In this document: positions 39,583 through 47,117 of the stretch, piece by piece
Numbering within the stretch: position 1 is the stretch's first letter
Layout of the letters: the number at the start of each line of letters is the position of its first letter
Position numbers and translations under genes: made by a program
Notes under the pieces: model-generated
Seen by the model: the letters and a program-made list of their open reading frames with translations, nothing else
The model's database searches: none
What the model was told of the DNA's origin: nothing
DNA from: Gemmatimonadota bacterium
GTDB lineage: Bacteria; Gemmatimonadota; Gemmatimonadetes; Gemmatimonadales; Gemmatimonadaceae
Direction of reading: 5' to 3'
DNA length: 49,140 bases
Assembly: GCA_003223425.1 (NCBI GenBank)
Contig: QHVA01000069.1
Location: 1 to 49,140, forward strand

Positions 39583-41001
39583 ATGACCGTTCCAGGGGCG
39601 CTGCCCCTTGTTCCTAGAGCCGCTTCTGTACGCGGCCGGCGCAAGCCGGTTGGCAGCGCGTCTACAGGCGTGCTCAGCGATCCGTTTCGGCTGTGCCTCA
39701 TGGCGCTCATCGTTTTCTCGTTGAGCAGACTCGGCGGGTATTTCGGAATTCTGCGACTCCTCAGGCCGGCCCTCCTCCTTTTCGTGTTCTGCGTCGGCTA
39801 TGCCTTCCTGCACAAGAAGAAGTTGAACTTTGCGAATCTCACCCAGAGCCTGCCTGTGCGTCTAATCTGGGGCATCGGGCTCGTCTCGATCGGGTCAGCG
39901 GTTTTCGGAATTTCGCTCGGACATTCAGCGACTTACATCCTCGACAGCTTCTCGAAGACGCTAGCGATCACGTTCCTGATGATCCTTACCATTCGAGATA
40001 TCACCGACGTCCGACGTCTATGTTGGGCTTTCGCGCTCGGCGGAATCGTGCTTGCCTACCTTTCGATCTTCGTGATCGGCATCTCGAAGACAAGTGGAGG
40101 CGTGTCTTATGATGCGAACGACGTTGGGGTGTTCATGGTGATGACGCTTCCCCTGGCGCTGATGCTTTTGCAGACTGCTACATCGCGAACCGAGCGCCTG
40201 GTCGCACTCATTGGGATTGGCCTTCTCGCGGTCACGGTGGTCAAGACGCAGTCGCGAGGAGCATTTCTCGGCGTCATTGCCGTAGGACTCGCGCTTTTGT
40301 TGCTGCCGGGAGTCTCACTCGGCCGGCGGCTGCTATTCGTGAGCGCCGCGTGCCTCACAATGTGGGTCTCGGCGCCCAGCGGATACTGGCATTCGATGCA
40401 GAGCATTCTCGACGACCCCAAATCCGATTACAACTGGGACTCTGTCAACGGTCGCCGGAATCTCGCGACGCGTGGGATCGGCTACATGATCGAGTTCCCG
40501 GTTTTCGGGGTCGGAATAGATAACTTTCGTATCGCTGAAGGAACGATCTCGGAAAAGGCGCGCTACCTCGTGCCCGGCCACGGTATCCGCTGGACATCGC
40601 CTCACAATTCATTCGTTCAATCCGGCGCCGAGGCGGGCGTGCCAGGTTTGGTGCTCTGGGTCGCGTTGGTCCTCAGCAATATCGTAATTCCGCTTCAATT
40701 GCGTCGAAGAATGCCCAAGGAATGGCGGAAGGGAACGCCATCACAACGTTTTCTCGCGTCGGCGACAGTATATCTGCCCATCGCGCAGCTCGGCTTCGCC
40801 GTGACCGCGTTCTTCGTGTCCTTTGCCTGGATGGAGCCCCTGTACATGCTCAGCGCGTTAGTCGTGGGACTCGCCCTCGTGGTGAGGCGCGAGTTGCAGT
40901 GGATCGCGCCTGCGCCGCGCATGGCCGGGTTTCGCTCACTGCGGTGGCGCGCTCCGACACAAACCGACCCTTCGTTACCGTCCACACGCGCCCAGGCGTG
41001 A
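39583..41001 (+). CDS. O-antigen ligase/polymerase-family membrane protein (Wzy/WaaL-like)
   Basis: This 472-residue protein has about ten to twelve membrane helices and a large periplasmic loop between about residues 265 and 350. That loop contains RRNLATRGIGYMIEFPVFGVG and WTSPHNSFVQSGAEAG read in segments. The last, with the HN pair, is the hallmark of the WaaL/Wzy_C domain. The protein would join polysaccharide repeats or attach the finished chain. A basic, disordered N-terminus precedes the first helix, and a proline-rich tail follows the last. The stop overlaps the ATP-grasp gene by four bases (GTGA). Confidence 0.88.
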   Translation: MTVPGALPLVPRAASVRGRRKPVGSASTGVLSDPFRLCLMALIVFSLSRLGGYFGILRLLRPALLLFVFCVGYAFLHKKKLNFANLTQSLPVRLIWGIGLVSIGSAVFGISLGHSATYILDSFSKTLAITFLMILTIRDITDVRRLCWAFALGGIVLAYLSIFVIGISKTSGGVSYDANDVGVFMVMTLPLALMLLQTATSRTERLVALIGIGLLAVTVVKTQSRGAFLGVIAVGLALLLLPGVSLGRRLLFVSAACLTMWVSAPSGYWHSMQSILDDPKSDYNWDSVNGRRNLATRGIGYMIEFPVFGVGIDNFRIAEGTISEKARYLVPGHGIRWTSPHNSFVQSGAEAGVPGLVLWVALVLSNIVIPLQLRRRMPKEWRKGTPSQRFLASATVYLPIAQLGFAVTAFFVSFAWMEPLYMLSALVVGLALVVRRELQWIAPAPRMAGFRSLRWRAPTQTDPSLPSTRAQA

Positions 41002-42191
41002 GTCGCTCAGTTCTCGTCACCGATGGCGACGAGAGGTCAGCTCTGGCCGTGGTCCGCTCACTTGGACGAAGTGGGCATCAAGTCTACGTATGTTCGACGA
41101 GCGGCCGATCGATCGCGGGCGCTTCCCGCTACGCAGCAGGTGAGCAGAAGGTCGCTGATTCGCTGGCGAGTCCGGCGGCGTTCACAAGCGATCTCCACAA
41201 GGTAATTGTCGAGTTGGGCATCGAGCTCCTACTGCCCATGACTGAGCAGGCTTTCAACGCGATTTTTGCGGATCCCGAGCGATTTACCGGCGTCTCGATG
41301 CCGACCGCGTCCGCGCAAGCATTTCTTGCAATCTCCGACAAGGAGGCAGTAATGAAAGCTGCCGCCGCTTCTGGACTGCGAGTGCCGGCCCAGGTTGTTG
41401 TTGCTGGATTGAGCGACGTTGAAACGTTAGATGAGTGTGAGCTGTGCTTTCCCGTCGTGGTCAAACCGGCGCGGTCAATCGCGCGATCAGATGGAAAGCA
41501 ATTCAAGGTGGGAGTCAAGCATTGCGCTGATGCTGCCGCGTTGCGTCACGCCCTGGCTGCGATTCCGACTAACGCTTATCCCCTACTTGTACAGCAGCGT
41601 GTCATCGGGCCCGGCGTTGGCATATTCCTGCTCCTCTGGGATGCGGAGTTGGTAGCGACGTTCGCGCATCGCCGTATCAGAGAGAAGCCTCCCGCGGGCG
41701 GCGTGAGCGTGTACCGGGAAAGCATTCGCGCCGATCCGGCACTGGTCGACCAGTCGCGACGGCTTTTGGACTCCTTTGGCTGGCGCGGGGTGGCTATGAT
41801 CGAGTACAAGATCGACGAACGGACCGGCACCCCGTTTATAATGGAGATAAACGGCCGCTTCTGGGGCTCGCTGCAGCTCGCTATCGACGCCGGCGTAGAT
41901 TTTCCATCTCTCCTGATTGCGCGCGCCGATGGCGAAGTGGTCTACGGACCGTCGCAGTACAAGGTTGGCATCCGAAGCAAGTGGGAATGGGGCGAGGTGG
42001 ACTATGCACGTGCGCGCTTTTGGCGGTCCGACGAGCAGCTGTCACTCCCTCCTGGGTCTCCCGGTCGAGTGCGAGCTGTATTGGGGCTCTTGATTCCGTG
42101 GCGGCCGCGCGATCGCTTCGAGGTTTTTCGCCTCGGCGATCCCCGACCGTTTTTCCGCGAAACCGTACAGTACTTCGCTGGTCGACGATAA
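40998..42191 (+). CDS. ATP-grasp-family ligase
   Basis: This 397-residue ATP-grasp protein is likely to form an amide or similar bond with acyl-phosphate chemistry. It starts SRSVLVTDGDERSALAVVR read from a GTG at 40998 that overlaps the O-antigen ligase stop; the frame is open upstream within that gene but is unsupported. The ATP-binding segment is FPVVVKPARS, and the metal-binding segment is FIMEINGRFWGSLQLAI, with Glu and Asn as expected. It resembles carbamoyl-phosphate-synthase-like ATP-grasp enzymes in capsule loci. The substrate could be an amino acid added to a uronic acid. The stop overlaps the next gene by one base (TAATG). Confidence 0.85.
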   Translation: MSRSVLVTDGDERSALAVVRSLGRSGHQVYVCSTSGRSIAGASRYAAGEQKVADSLASPAAFTSDLHKVIVELGIELLLPMTEQAFNAIFADPERFTGVSMPTASAQAFLAISDKEAVMKAAAASGLRVPAQVVVAGLSDVETLDECELCFPVVVKPARSIARSDGKQFKVGVKHCADAAALRHALAAIPTNAYPLLVQQRVIGPGVGIFLLLWDAELVATFAHRRIREKPPAGGVSVYRESIRADPALVDQSRRLLDSFGWRGVAMIEYKIDERTGTPFIMEINGRFWGSLQLAIDAGVDFPSLLIARADGEVVYGPSQYKVGIRSKWEWGEVDYARARFWRSDEQLSLPPGSPGRVRAVLGLLIPWRPRDRFEVFRLGDPRPFFRETVQYFAGRR

Positions 42192-43339
42192 TGCGCCGCC
42201 TGCGAGTGCTGCACGTCATCCAGAATCTCAACTACGGAGGAATGGAGCGTGTTCTTGCCGACATCGCGCGGTATTGTGATCGCGCGCGATTCGAGACCCA
42301 TGTGCTCTGCCTGCAGTACCTGGGACGGTTCTCGGAGGGGCTAGAGAAGGTCGCCACGCTTCACCTAGCTGCGCCAATGTCCCGCGCGTCGATGTTCTGG
42401 CCTCGCACGCTCGCGAACCAGATGCGATCCATTGCACCAGATGTGGTGCATTCTCACAGTGGCGTCTGGTACAAGGCGACGCTTGCAGCAAGAATGGCGG
42501 GCGTACCCAGAATCGTGCACACAGAGCACGGACGGGCGAAGCCTGACCCATTCCGGAGCCGCGTCGTCGATAGCATTGGTGCGCTGCGCTCTCACGTCGT
42601 CGTCGCCGTGTCTGCCGCGCTCGGCGCGCAGCTGCGGCGAGACGTCCACGTGCCGGAGCGGAAGATTCTCGTCATCCCAAACGGCGTTGACACAGCGACG
42701 TTTCGGCCGCGGGCTGACAATGGGCGTCTGCGCTCAGAGCTCGGGCTCTCACCGAATACGCCGGTCATCGGCAGTATCGGCCGGCTGGAGCCGATCAAAG
42801 GCTACGGCGTGATGATCGACGCATTTGATCGCTTGCGACGGAGGGGAGCCGATCGCGGCGCCGTTCTCATTATCGGTGGCCAGGGGAGTGAGCGCGCCGC
42901 TCTTGAACAACGAATACGTGAGCACCGCCTGGATGGTTCGGTGTTTCTACTCGGCTGGCGTGACGACGTGCATGATCTTCACTGCGCCTTCAAGCTGTTC
43001 ACAATGTCATCCATCAGCGAGGGAACCTCGATCAGTCTTCTCGAGGCGATGAGCGCCGGTCTCGCGCCGGTCGTGACCGATGTTGGTGGAAATGCGGCGG
43101 TGCTCGGACCGCAACTAAGTCATCGACTAGTGCCGAGCGCGAATCCCGAGGCACTCGCTTCTGCCTGGCAGGAGATTCTTGAGAACTCCGAAGGGTTGAA
43201 GTGCGACGGCCTCAAGGCGCGCCAGCGGGTGCAGGAAGCGTTTGGACTCGAGGCAATGGTGCGCTCATATGAGCGCGCCTACGTCGGCACCGGCGACGGC
43301 GCTGCTTCTCACGCTAGCAGCTCATCGTACACGCTTTGA
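42191..43339 (+). CDS. Glycosyltransferase, GT4-like
   Basis: This 382-residue GT-B enzyme begins LRVLHVIQNLNYGGMERVL, a strong GT4 N-terminus, and has DVVHSHSGVWYKATLAAR. The donor-binding half contains VIGSIGRLEPIKGYGVMIDA and SSISEGTSISLLEAMSAGLAP. The ATG at 42191 overlaps the ATP-grasp stop by one base. The C-terminus overlaps the convergent glycosyltransferase gene by 31 bases. The sugar donor is not identifiable; the closing residues (ASHASSSSYTL) are low in complexity and derive from the overlap. Confidence 0.9.
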   Translation: MRRLRVLHVIQNLNYGGMERVLADIARYCDRARFETHVLCLQYLGRFSEGLEKVATLHLAAPMSRASMFWPRTLANQMRSIAPDVVHSHSGVWYKATLAARMAGVPRIVHTEHGRAKPDPFRSRVVDSIGALRSHVVVAVSAALGAQLRRDVHVPERKILVIPNGVDTATFRPRADNGRLRSELGLSPNTPVIGSIGRLEPIKGYGVMIDAFDRLRRRGADRGAVLIIGGQGSERAALEQRIREHRLDGSVFLLGWRDDVHDLHCAFKLFTMSSISEGTSISLLEAMSAGLAPVVTDVGGNAAVLGPQLSHRLVPSANPEALASAWQEILENSEGLKCDGLKARQRVQEAFGLEAMVRSYERAYVGTGDGAASHASSSSYTL

Positions 43340-44505
43340 ACGCGGCTGGTCGTCCGCTGCGCAGTGAATTCTTGCGCCCGGGCAATCGCCACATCCGCGT
43401 GCGCCGTGACAAGTCCGGGATTCTCAACTACTCGCCAGAGCAGGGCGCTTAGCTCCGCCGGTTTTCGCGGGTCGAACGTCCAGCCGCCGCCATCGGTCAT
43501 GATCTCGAGAGGACCACCCAGCGCGGACGCAATGACCAACCGCCCGAGCGCCATCCCCTCGAGCACGACGAGTCCGAACGGTTCCGGGCGTGTTGAGGCA
43601 TGGAGCACGACATCGGCGGCGTTCATCAAATCAGGAACATCACGACGTCCGCCGAGGAAGCGGCAGCACGAGTCCAGATTGTGAGTGCGGACGAGATCGT
43701 CCAGGCGGCGGCGGTAGGCCACATCGTGAGGGTCGTCTGCTCCGGCGAACACCAAGTAGATCCTGGATCGTATCTCCGATGGAAGCGCGGCGAGCGCCAG
43801 CAGAACCACGTCCTGTCCTTTCCAGTCGCGCAGATGCCCGGCCATTACAACCAGGAGTCTGTCGGCAGTGACGCCGAGCTCCTCACGAACGCTTGAGGGC
43901 GATCGTTTCACGCTGCGCACAAGCTCCTCACCGTCGACGCCGTCTTCGATTTGCGAAATCCTCTCGCAAGGAAAGTGAGCATCCTTGAGGAGGCCGTTCA
44001 CATACGAGCTGATTGCGATGTAGCGGTCGAAACGACAGGCTAGCCAGTGGATCAGTTTGTTGTTGATCGGGTACAGCTCACCGCGAAGGTGCGTAACGCA
44101 GGGAATACCAACGAGCCGCGCCGCAGGTAGCCAGTCGTAATAACTGTATGAAGGGGAATTGTTGATGTGCACGAGGTCGATTCGCTCGCCCCGCAGCAGC
44201 GCCACGCGACGCGTGATCGCCTCGGCAAATCCCATGAGACGACGCGGCCTGAACCAGCGTGCGTGCGCACCGTGCTCGCGACGCCATTGCTCGTCCCACG
44301 TGAGCACGTGGAATCCATCCGCACGGAGCCGGTTGACGAGCGGATTGTCCTCGTAGAACAGTGCAACAGGAAGGTAGCGATCGCGGTCAAGGTGGCGGAC
44401 CAGGTCGAACATCGCACGGTGAGATCCCCCGAACGTTCCATCGTGATTGGTCTCGACCAGAAGAATTCTTCGTGGCGGAGTGCCGTTCGTCGAATGGAGC
44501 TTCAC
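43309..44505 (-). CDS. Glycosyltransferase, GT4-like
   Basis: This 398-residue GT-B enzyme begins with RRILLVETNHDGTFGGSHRA and carries LLVVMAGHLRDWKGQDVVLL. The nucleotide-sugar motif lies in LHASTRPEPFGLVVLEGMAL, with EPFGLVVLE. The GTG at 44505 overlaps the flippase stop (GTGA on the minus strand, 44502-44505). The frame runs upstream through the flippase gene to 45066 but that part is not coding for this protein. The ribosome site is weak, consistent with translational coupling. Its 3' end overlaps the convergent glycosyltransferase by 31 bases. Confidence 0.9.
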   Translation of the reverse strand: MKLHSTNGTPPRRILLVETNHDGTFGGSHRAMFDLVRHLDRDRYLPVALFYEDNPLVNRLRADGFHVLTWDEQWRREHGAHARWFRPRRLMGFAEAITRRVALLRGERIDLVHINNSPSYSYYDWLPAARLVGIPCVTHLRGELYPINNKLIHWLACRFDRYIAISSYVNGLLKDAHFPCERISQIEDGVDGEELVRSVKRSPSSVREELGVTADRLLVVMAGHLRDWKGQDVVLLALAALPSEIRSRIYLVFAGADDPHDVAYRRRLDDLVRTHNLDSCCRFLGGRRDVPDLMNAADVVLHASTRPEPFGLVVLEGMALGRLVIASALGGPLEIMTDGGGWTFDPRKPAELSALLWRVVENPGLVTAHADVAIARAQEFTAQRTTSRVQSVYDELLA

Positions 44506-46076
44506 GCGGGTGCCAGTCGGGTCGCCAGCGTTCTGACACGCGCCGCCGCGAACTTCTTTATCTCGGCCCTGTCGCTCTCGTCGAGCAATGTCGCCCAGAC
44601 GGCAACGGCGTACGCAACGAAGAGAACGAGGCCAAGCGCCAGTTCCATCGCCAAGTTGGCCGGACGCAAATAGAGCGCAGCGACGCACGCAATCGTCGAA
44701 TAGCTGGCGATGCGGAGAGTGGGCAGCCAGCCATAAGCGATGGGCCACAGCCGCTGCCCAAAGCGCCAGTGAAATCCAAGCCGGACGACGAAGGCGATCA
44801 GCGTCGCCCAGGCGGCGCCAAATCCGCCAAAGCGCGGTATCAGCAGCGCGTACAACGCGACGCAGGCTGCGACCGAGGCCCAAATGCTGTAGGTGGCATA
44901 CTTGGTTCGCTCGGAGATATCGATTCCGAACTCGACGACAGCGACCCATCCCTGGACGATGTAAGCAGCGAGGATGATCGGTACGATGTCCGCTGCCTGC
45001 CAGAACTCCTGATGCGCGACAATTCGAAGAACGGGATGAACGAAAAGCGCAATTCCCGTCGCGCACGTGAAAGCAATGAGATTCAGGTACCGGAAGCCCT
45101 GAGCATTTTTCGAGTCACGTGTCGCGCGATCATCGCGCGCGTACTCAAAACGGTGCGGCGTCCATGCGCGGAAGTACGGTGCCATCCCCACCTGGTCGAG
45201 CATGAACCCGAACTGGTAGGCGAGCCCATACAGCCCCACCACCGCCAAGCCGCCGTATTTGTCGAGAAAGAGTCTGTCGCCAAAGCTCACGATGAACGTC
45301 CCGAGCGTGCCGATCTGATACGGTAGCCCGAATCGCCGCAAGTCGAGCAGTGCTTTTCTGCGAATTACAAAGCCAACTCGCCGCACCATCCACGCAACGG
45401 TAAGACTTCCGATTACGAGGTTGACAAACAGCGAGCTGAGGAGGATCCCCCCCGGTCCCCAGTGAAAGAATACGAGAAAGAGGATGTTCAGGCTTAACTG
45501 GAGTACGAGTCGCAGCACTGATACCGCGCTGAATAAGATCGCACGCCTCTCGATTTGCATGAAGATGAGCGGGACGATTGACAGCGAGCCGAGTGTGAAG
45601 TTTGCCGCGGCGAGATAAACCAGCTGCTTGGTGTAGGCGCCGTGAAGCAGGTGCTGCCAAATCGGCTGCGCGAAAGCAACGAGCAGTATCGTTCCTATCA
45701 GGTTGAGGCCAACCTGCATTGAGATCGCGCTTCCCAGAACGGCGCGGCGGTCGTGCTCCACCTCGGTCTTGAAGTAGAACCTCATGACTCCCGCCGTGCA
45801 CCCGGCACTAACGAGGATTGCAACGACATCCGAGGTCATGTCGAGCAGCTGCAGAATTCCGTAGTCTGCCGGGGTGAGCGCACGCGTATATACAGGCAGC
45901 ATGATCAATGACGCCGCCCGGCTGAGGAGCATGCCGAGGAAATAGATCATGGTTTCGCGAGCGATTTTCTGTCGCCCGCTGGAACCCGGTACCTGAGCGG
46001 ACGCGGTCCCGACAGTCTCGATCATCGCGTCGCCGTCGAGCGCGCGCTGGGGTTCCGTCAAAACTGCTGTCGTCAA
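44502..46076 (-). CDS. Polysaccharide flippase (Wzx/MATE-like)
   Basis: This 524-residue protein has about twelve to fourteen membrane helices and is of the Wzx polysaccharide-exporter type that flips lipid-linked oligosaccharide across the inner membrane. The N-terminal helix begins MIYFLGMLLSRAASLIMLPVYTR, read in two segments, the pattern typical of the family start, with LTPADYGILQLLD next. The assigned start is the TTG at 46076, which has GGAG seven bases upstream; ATG at 46025 is the alternative. The first 35-40 residues are polar. Together with the O-antigen ligase it forms a Wzx/Wzy-type assembly route. It overlaps the downstream glycosyltransferase start. Confidence 0.9.
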   Translation of the reverse strand: MTTAVLTEPQRALDGDAMIETVGTASAQVPGSSGRQKIARETMIYFLGMLLSRAASLIMLPVYTRALTPADYGILQLLDMTSDVVAILVSAGCTAGVMRFYFKTEVEHDRRAVLGSAISMQVGLNLIGTILLVAFAQPIWQHLLHGAYTKQLVYLAAANFTLGSLSIVPLIFMQIERRAILFSAVSVLRLVLQLSLNILFLVFFHWGPGGILLSSLFVNLVIGSLTVAWMVRRVGFVIRRKALLDLRRFGLPYQIGTLGTFIVSFGDRLFLDKYGGLAVVGLYGLAYQFGFMLDQVGMAPYFRAWTPHRFEYARDDRATRDSKNAQGFRYLNLIAFTCATGIALFVHPVLRIVAHQEFWQAADIVPIILAAYIVQGWVAVVEFGIDISERTKYATYSIWASVAACVALYALLIPRFGGFGAAWATLIAFVVRLGFHWRFGQRLWPIAYGWLPTLRIASYSTIACVAALYLRPANLAMELALGLVLFVAYAVAVWATLLDESDRAEIKKFAAARVRTLATRLAPA

Positions 46077-46095
46077 ATTTTCTCCGGCGCGCTGT

Positions 46096-46758
46096 TTAGC
46101 TTGCCCTAGTCTCTGCGGGAACTGGCCGGCGCGCTTCGCTGAAGGGGAGGTGTGCCACCCGCTGTAAGATCAGCTCCTCCGGGATAACGGTGGGGAAGCG
46201 GTATACGGGATCGATAATCGTGTTTGGACTCTCTTCGTTCATCCGTATCCATGCCGAGCGATGAGCAATAACTACGGCTGGGTTTCCGCGAATTACGGAA
46301 TTATCGGCAAAACTGTGAACCACCACTGAACCCGGACAGACAATGCAATTGTCACCGATGCGAACGTTTGGCATGATGATCGAGCCGAAACCGATGAAGC
46401 AGTTCCGGCCGATGGAGATGCGCCCGTAGTAACCGTTTATGTCGGGAATCTCGTTGTAGGCTGCACTGTGAATTGCACCGTCGTGCGTCAGCAGCACGAC
46501 TTTGCCGGACATGATCGTGTTGTCGCCTATGTCGACAAGGCGCGGCTCAGAGAAAATGTCGAGGCCGAAGAACCGGCAATTCTTCCCGACCTTCGCTCCC
46601 ATATCCTTCGTCCGCTCGACGCGGTATTGCACCACGTCCGTGCGATACAGCTCTCCGAGCTGGAGACGGCGCCGGAATTTGACGAGCTTCGGGGATGAGA
46701 AAGCCTCTCGGTCGAGGACAAATCGTAGCAGGCGAATGATCTGCAGTTTCAGCTTCAT
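46096..46758 (-). CDS. Hexapeptide-repeat acyltransferase, copy 2
   Basis: This 220-residue left-handed beta-helix protein is related to the one at 26353-27159. It shares the helix YRVERTKDMGAKVGKNCRF, THDGAIH, INGYYGRISIG, RIGNDNCIV-like turns and VIRGNPAVV. It likely O-acetylates a sugar of the same polysaccharide. The ATG at 46758 matches the paralog's fold start (KLKLQIIRLLRFVL); upstream frame to a TTG at 46911 lacks a ribosome site. It heads a minus-strand group with the flippase (19-base gap) and a glycosyltransferase. Confidence 0.85.
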   Translation of the reverse strand: MKLKLQIIRLLRFVLDREAFSSPKLVKFRRRLQLGELYRTDVVQYRVERTKDMGAKVGKNCRFFGLDIFSEPRLVDIGDNTIMSGKVVLLTHDGAIHSAAYNEIPDINGYYGRISIGRNCFIGFGSIIMPNVRIGDNCIVCPGSVVVHSFADNSVIRGNPAVVIAHRSAWIRMNEESPNTIIDPVYRFPTVIPEELILQRVAHLPFSEARRPVPAETRAS

Positions 46759-47117
46759 TGATGTCAACGGAAGGTGGCAGTTAGTCCGCGGGAGGTGCAG
46801 TTCAAATGCCACCTGCAAGCGGGCCGTTACCACTTGCTCACGAGTGCATGTATCCTCTGTCGCCACATTCGCTAACGCGACGACGCGGTCTGATTCAGCG
46901 GTGGGAGACAAGAAGGAGACACGCCGCGCTTTTGTGGCAACCCTGCAACAGCAGACGATGGCACCAGTGCGCTAACACCCGCTGATGCAGTGAGTTAACG
47001 CACTGCGACAGGCGGTACATGGCTTGCCCCCGGTCGGCTCGTCGAATGCGCGCGTTCTATCCCAGTCAAGCGCCGCCATCGGTCCCTCAAAATCTTACCT
47101 ATCGGAATAGAGGACGA
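46759..47117. other. Divergent intergenic region before the PIG-L-like lipoprotein
   Basis: These 359 bases separate the acyltransferase and the plus-strand lipoprotein and must hold both promoters. The only notable structure is the imperfect inverted repeat at 46965-47005. No riboswitch core, RNA gene or supported small frame was seen. Confidence 0.5.
46965..47005. repeat. Near-perfect 12-base inverted repeat CAGTGCGCTAAC/GTTAACGCACTG
   Basis: The arms match at 11 of 12 positions and are separated by 17 bases. It lies about 110 bases before the lipoprotein start in a divergent promoter region. The spacing suits an operator for a dimeric regulator as well as a hairpin; no T-run follows. Confidence 0.5.

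Noticed and set aside
44506-45066. Upstream extension of the minus-strand glycosyltransferase frame
   Set aside because: It overlaps the flippase gene completely. The glycosyltransferase fold begins just after the GTG at 44505, which overlaps the flippase stop in a normal coupling pattern.
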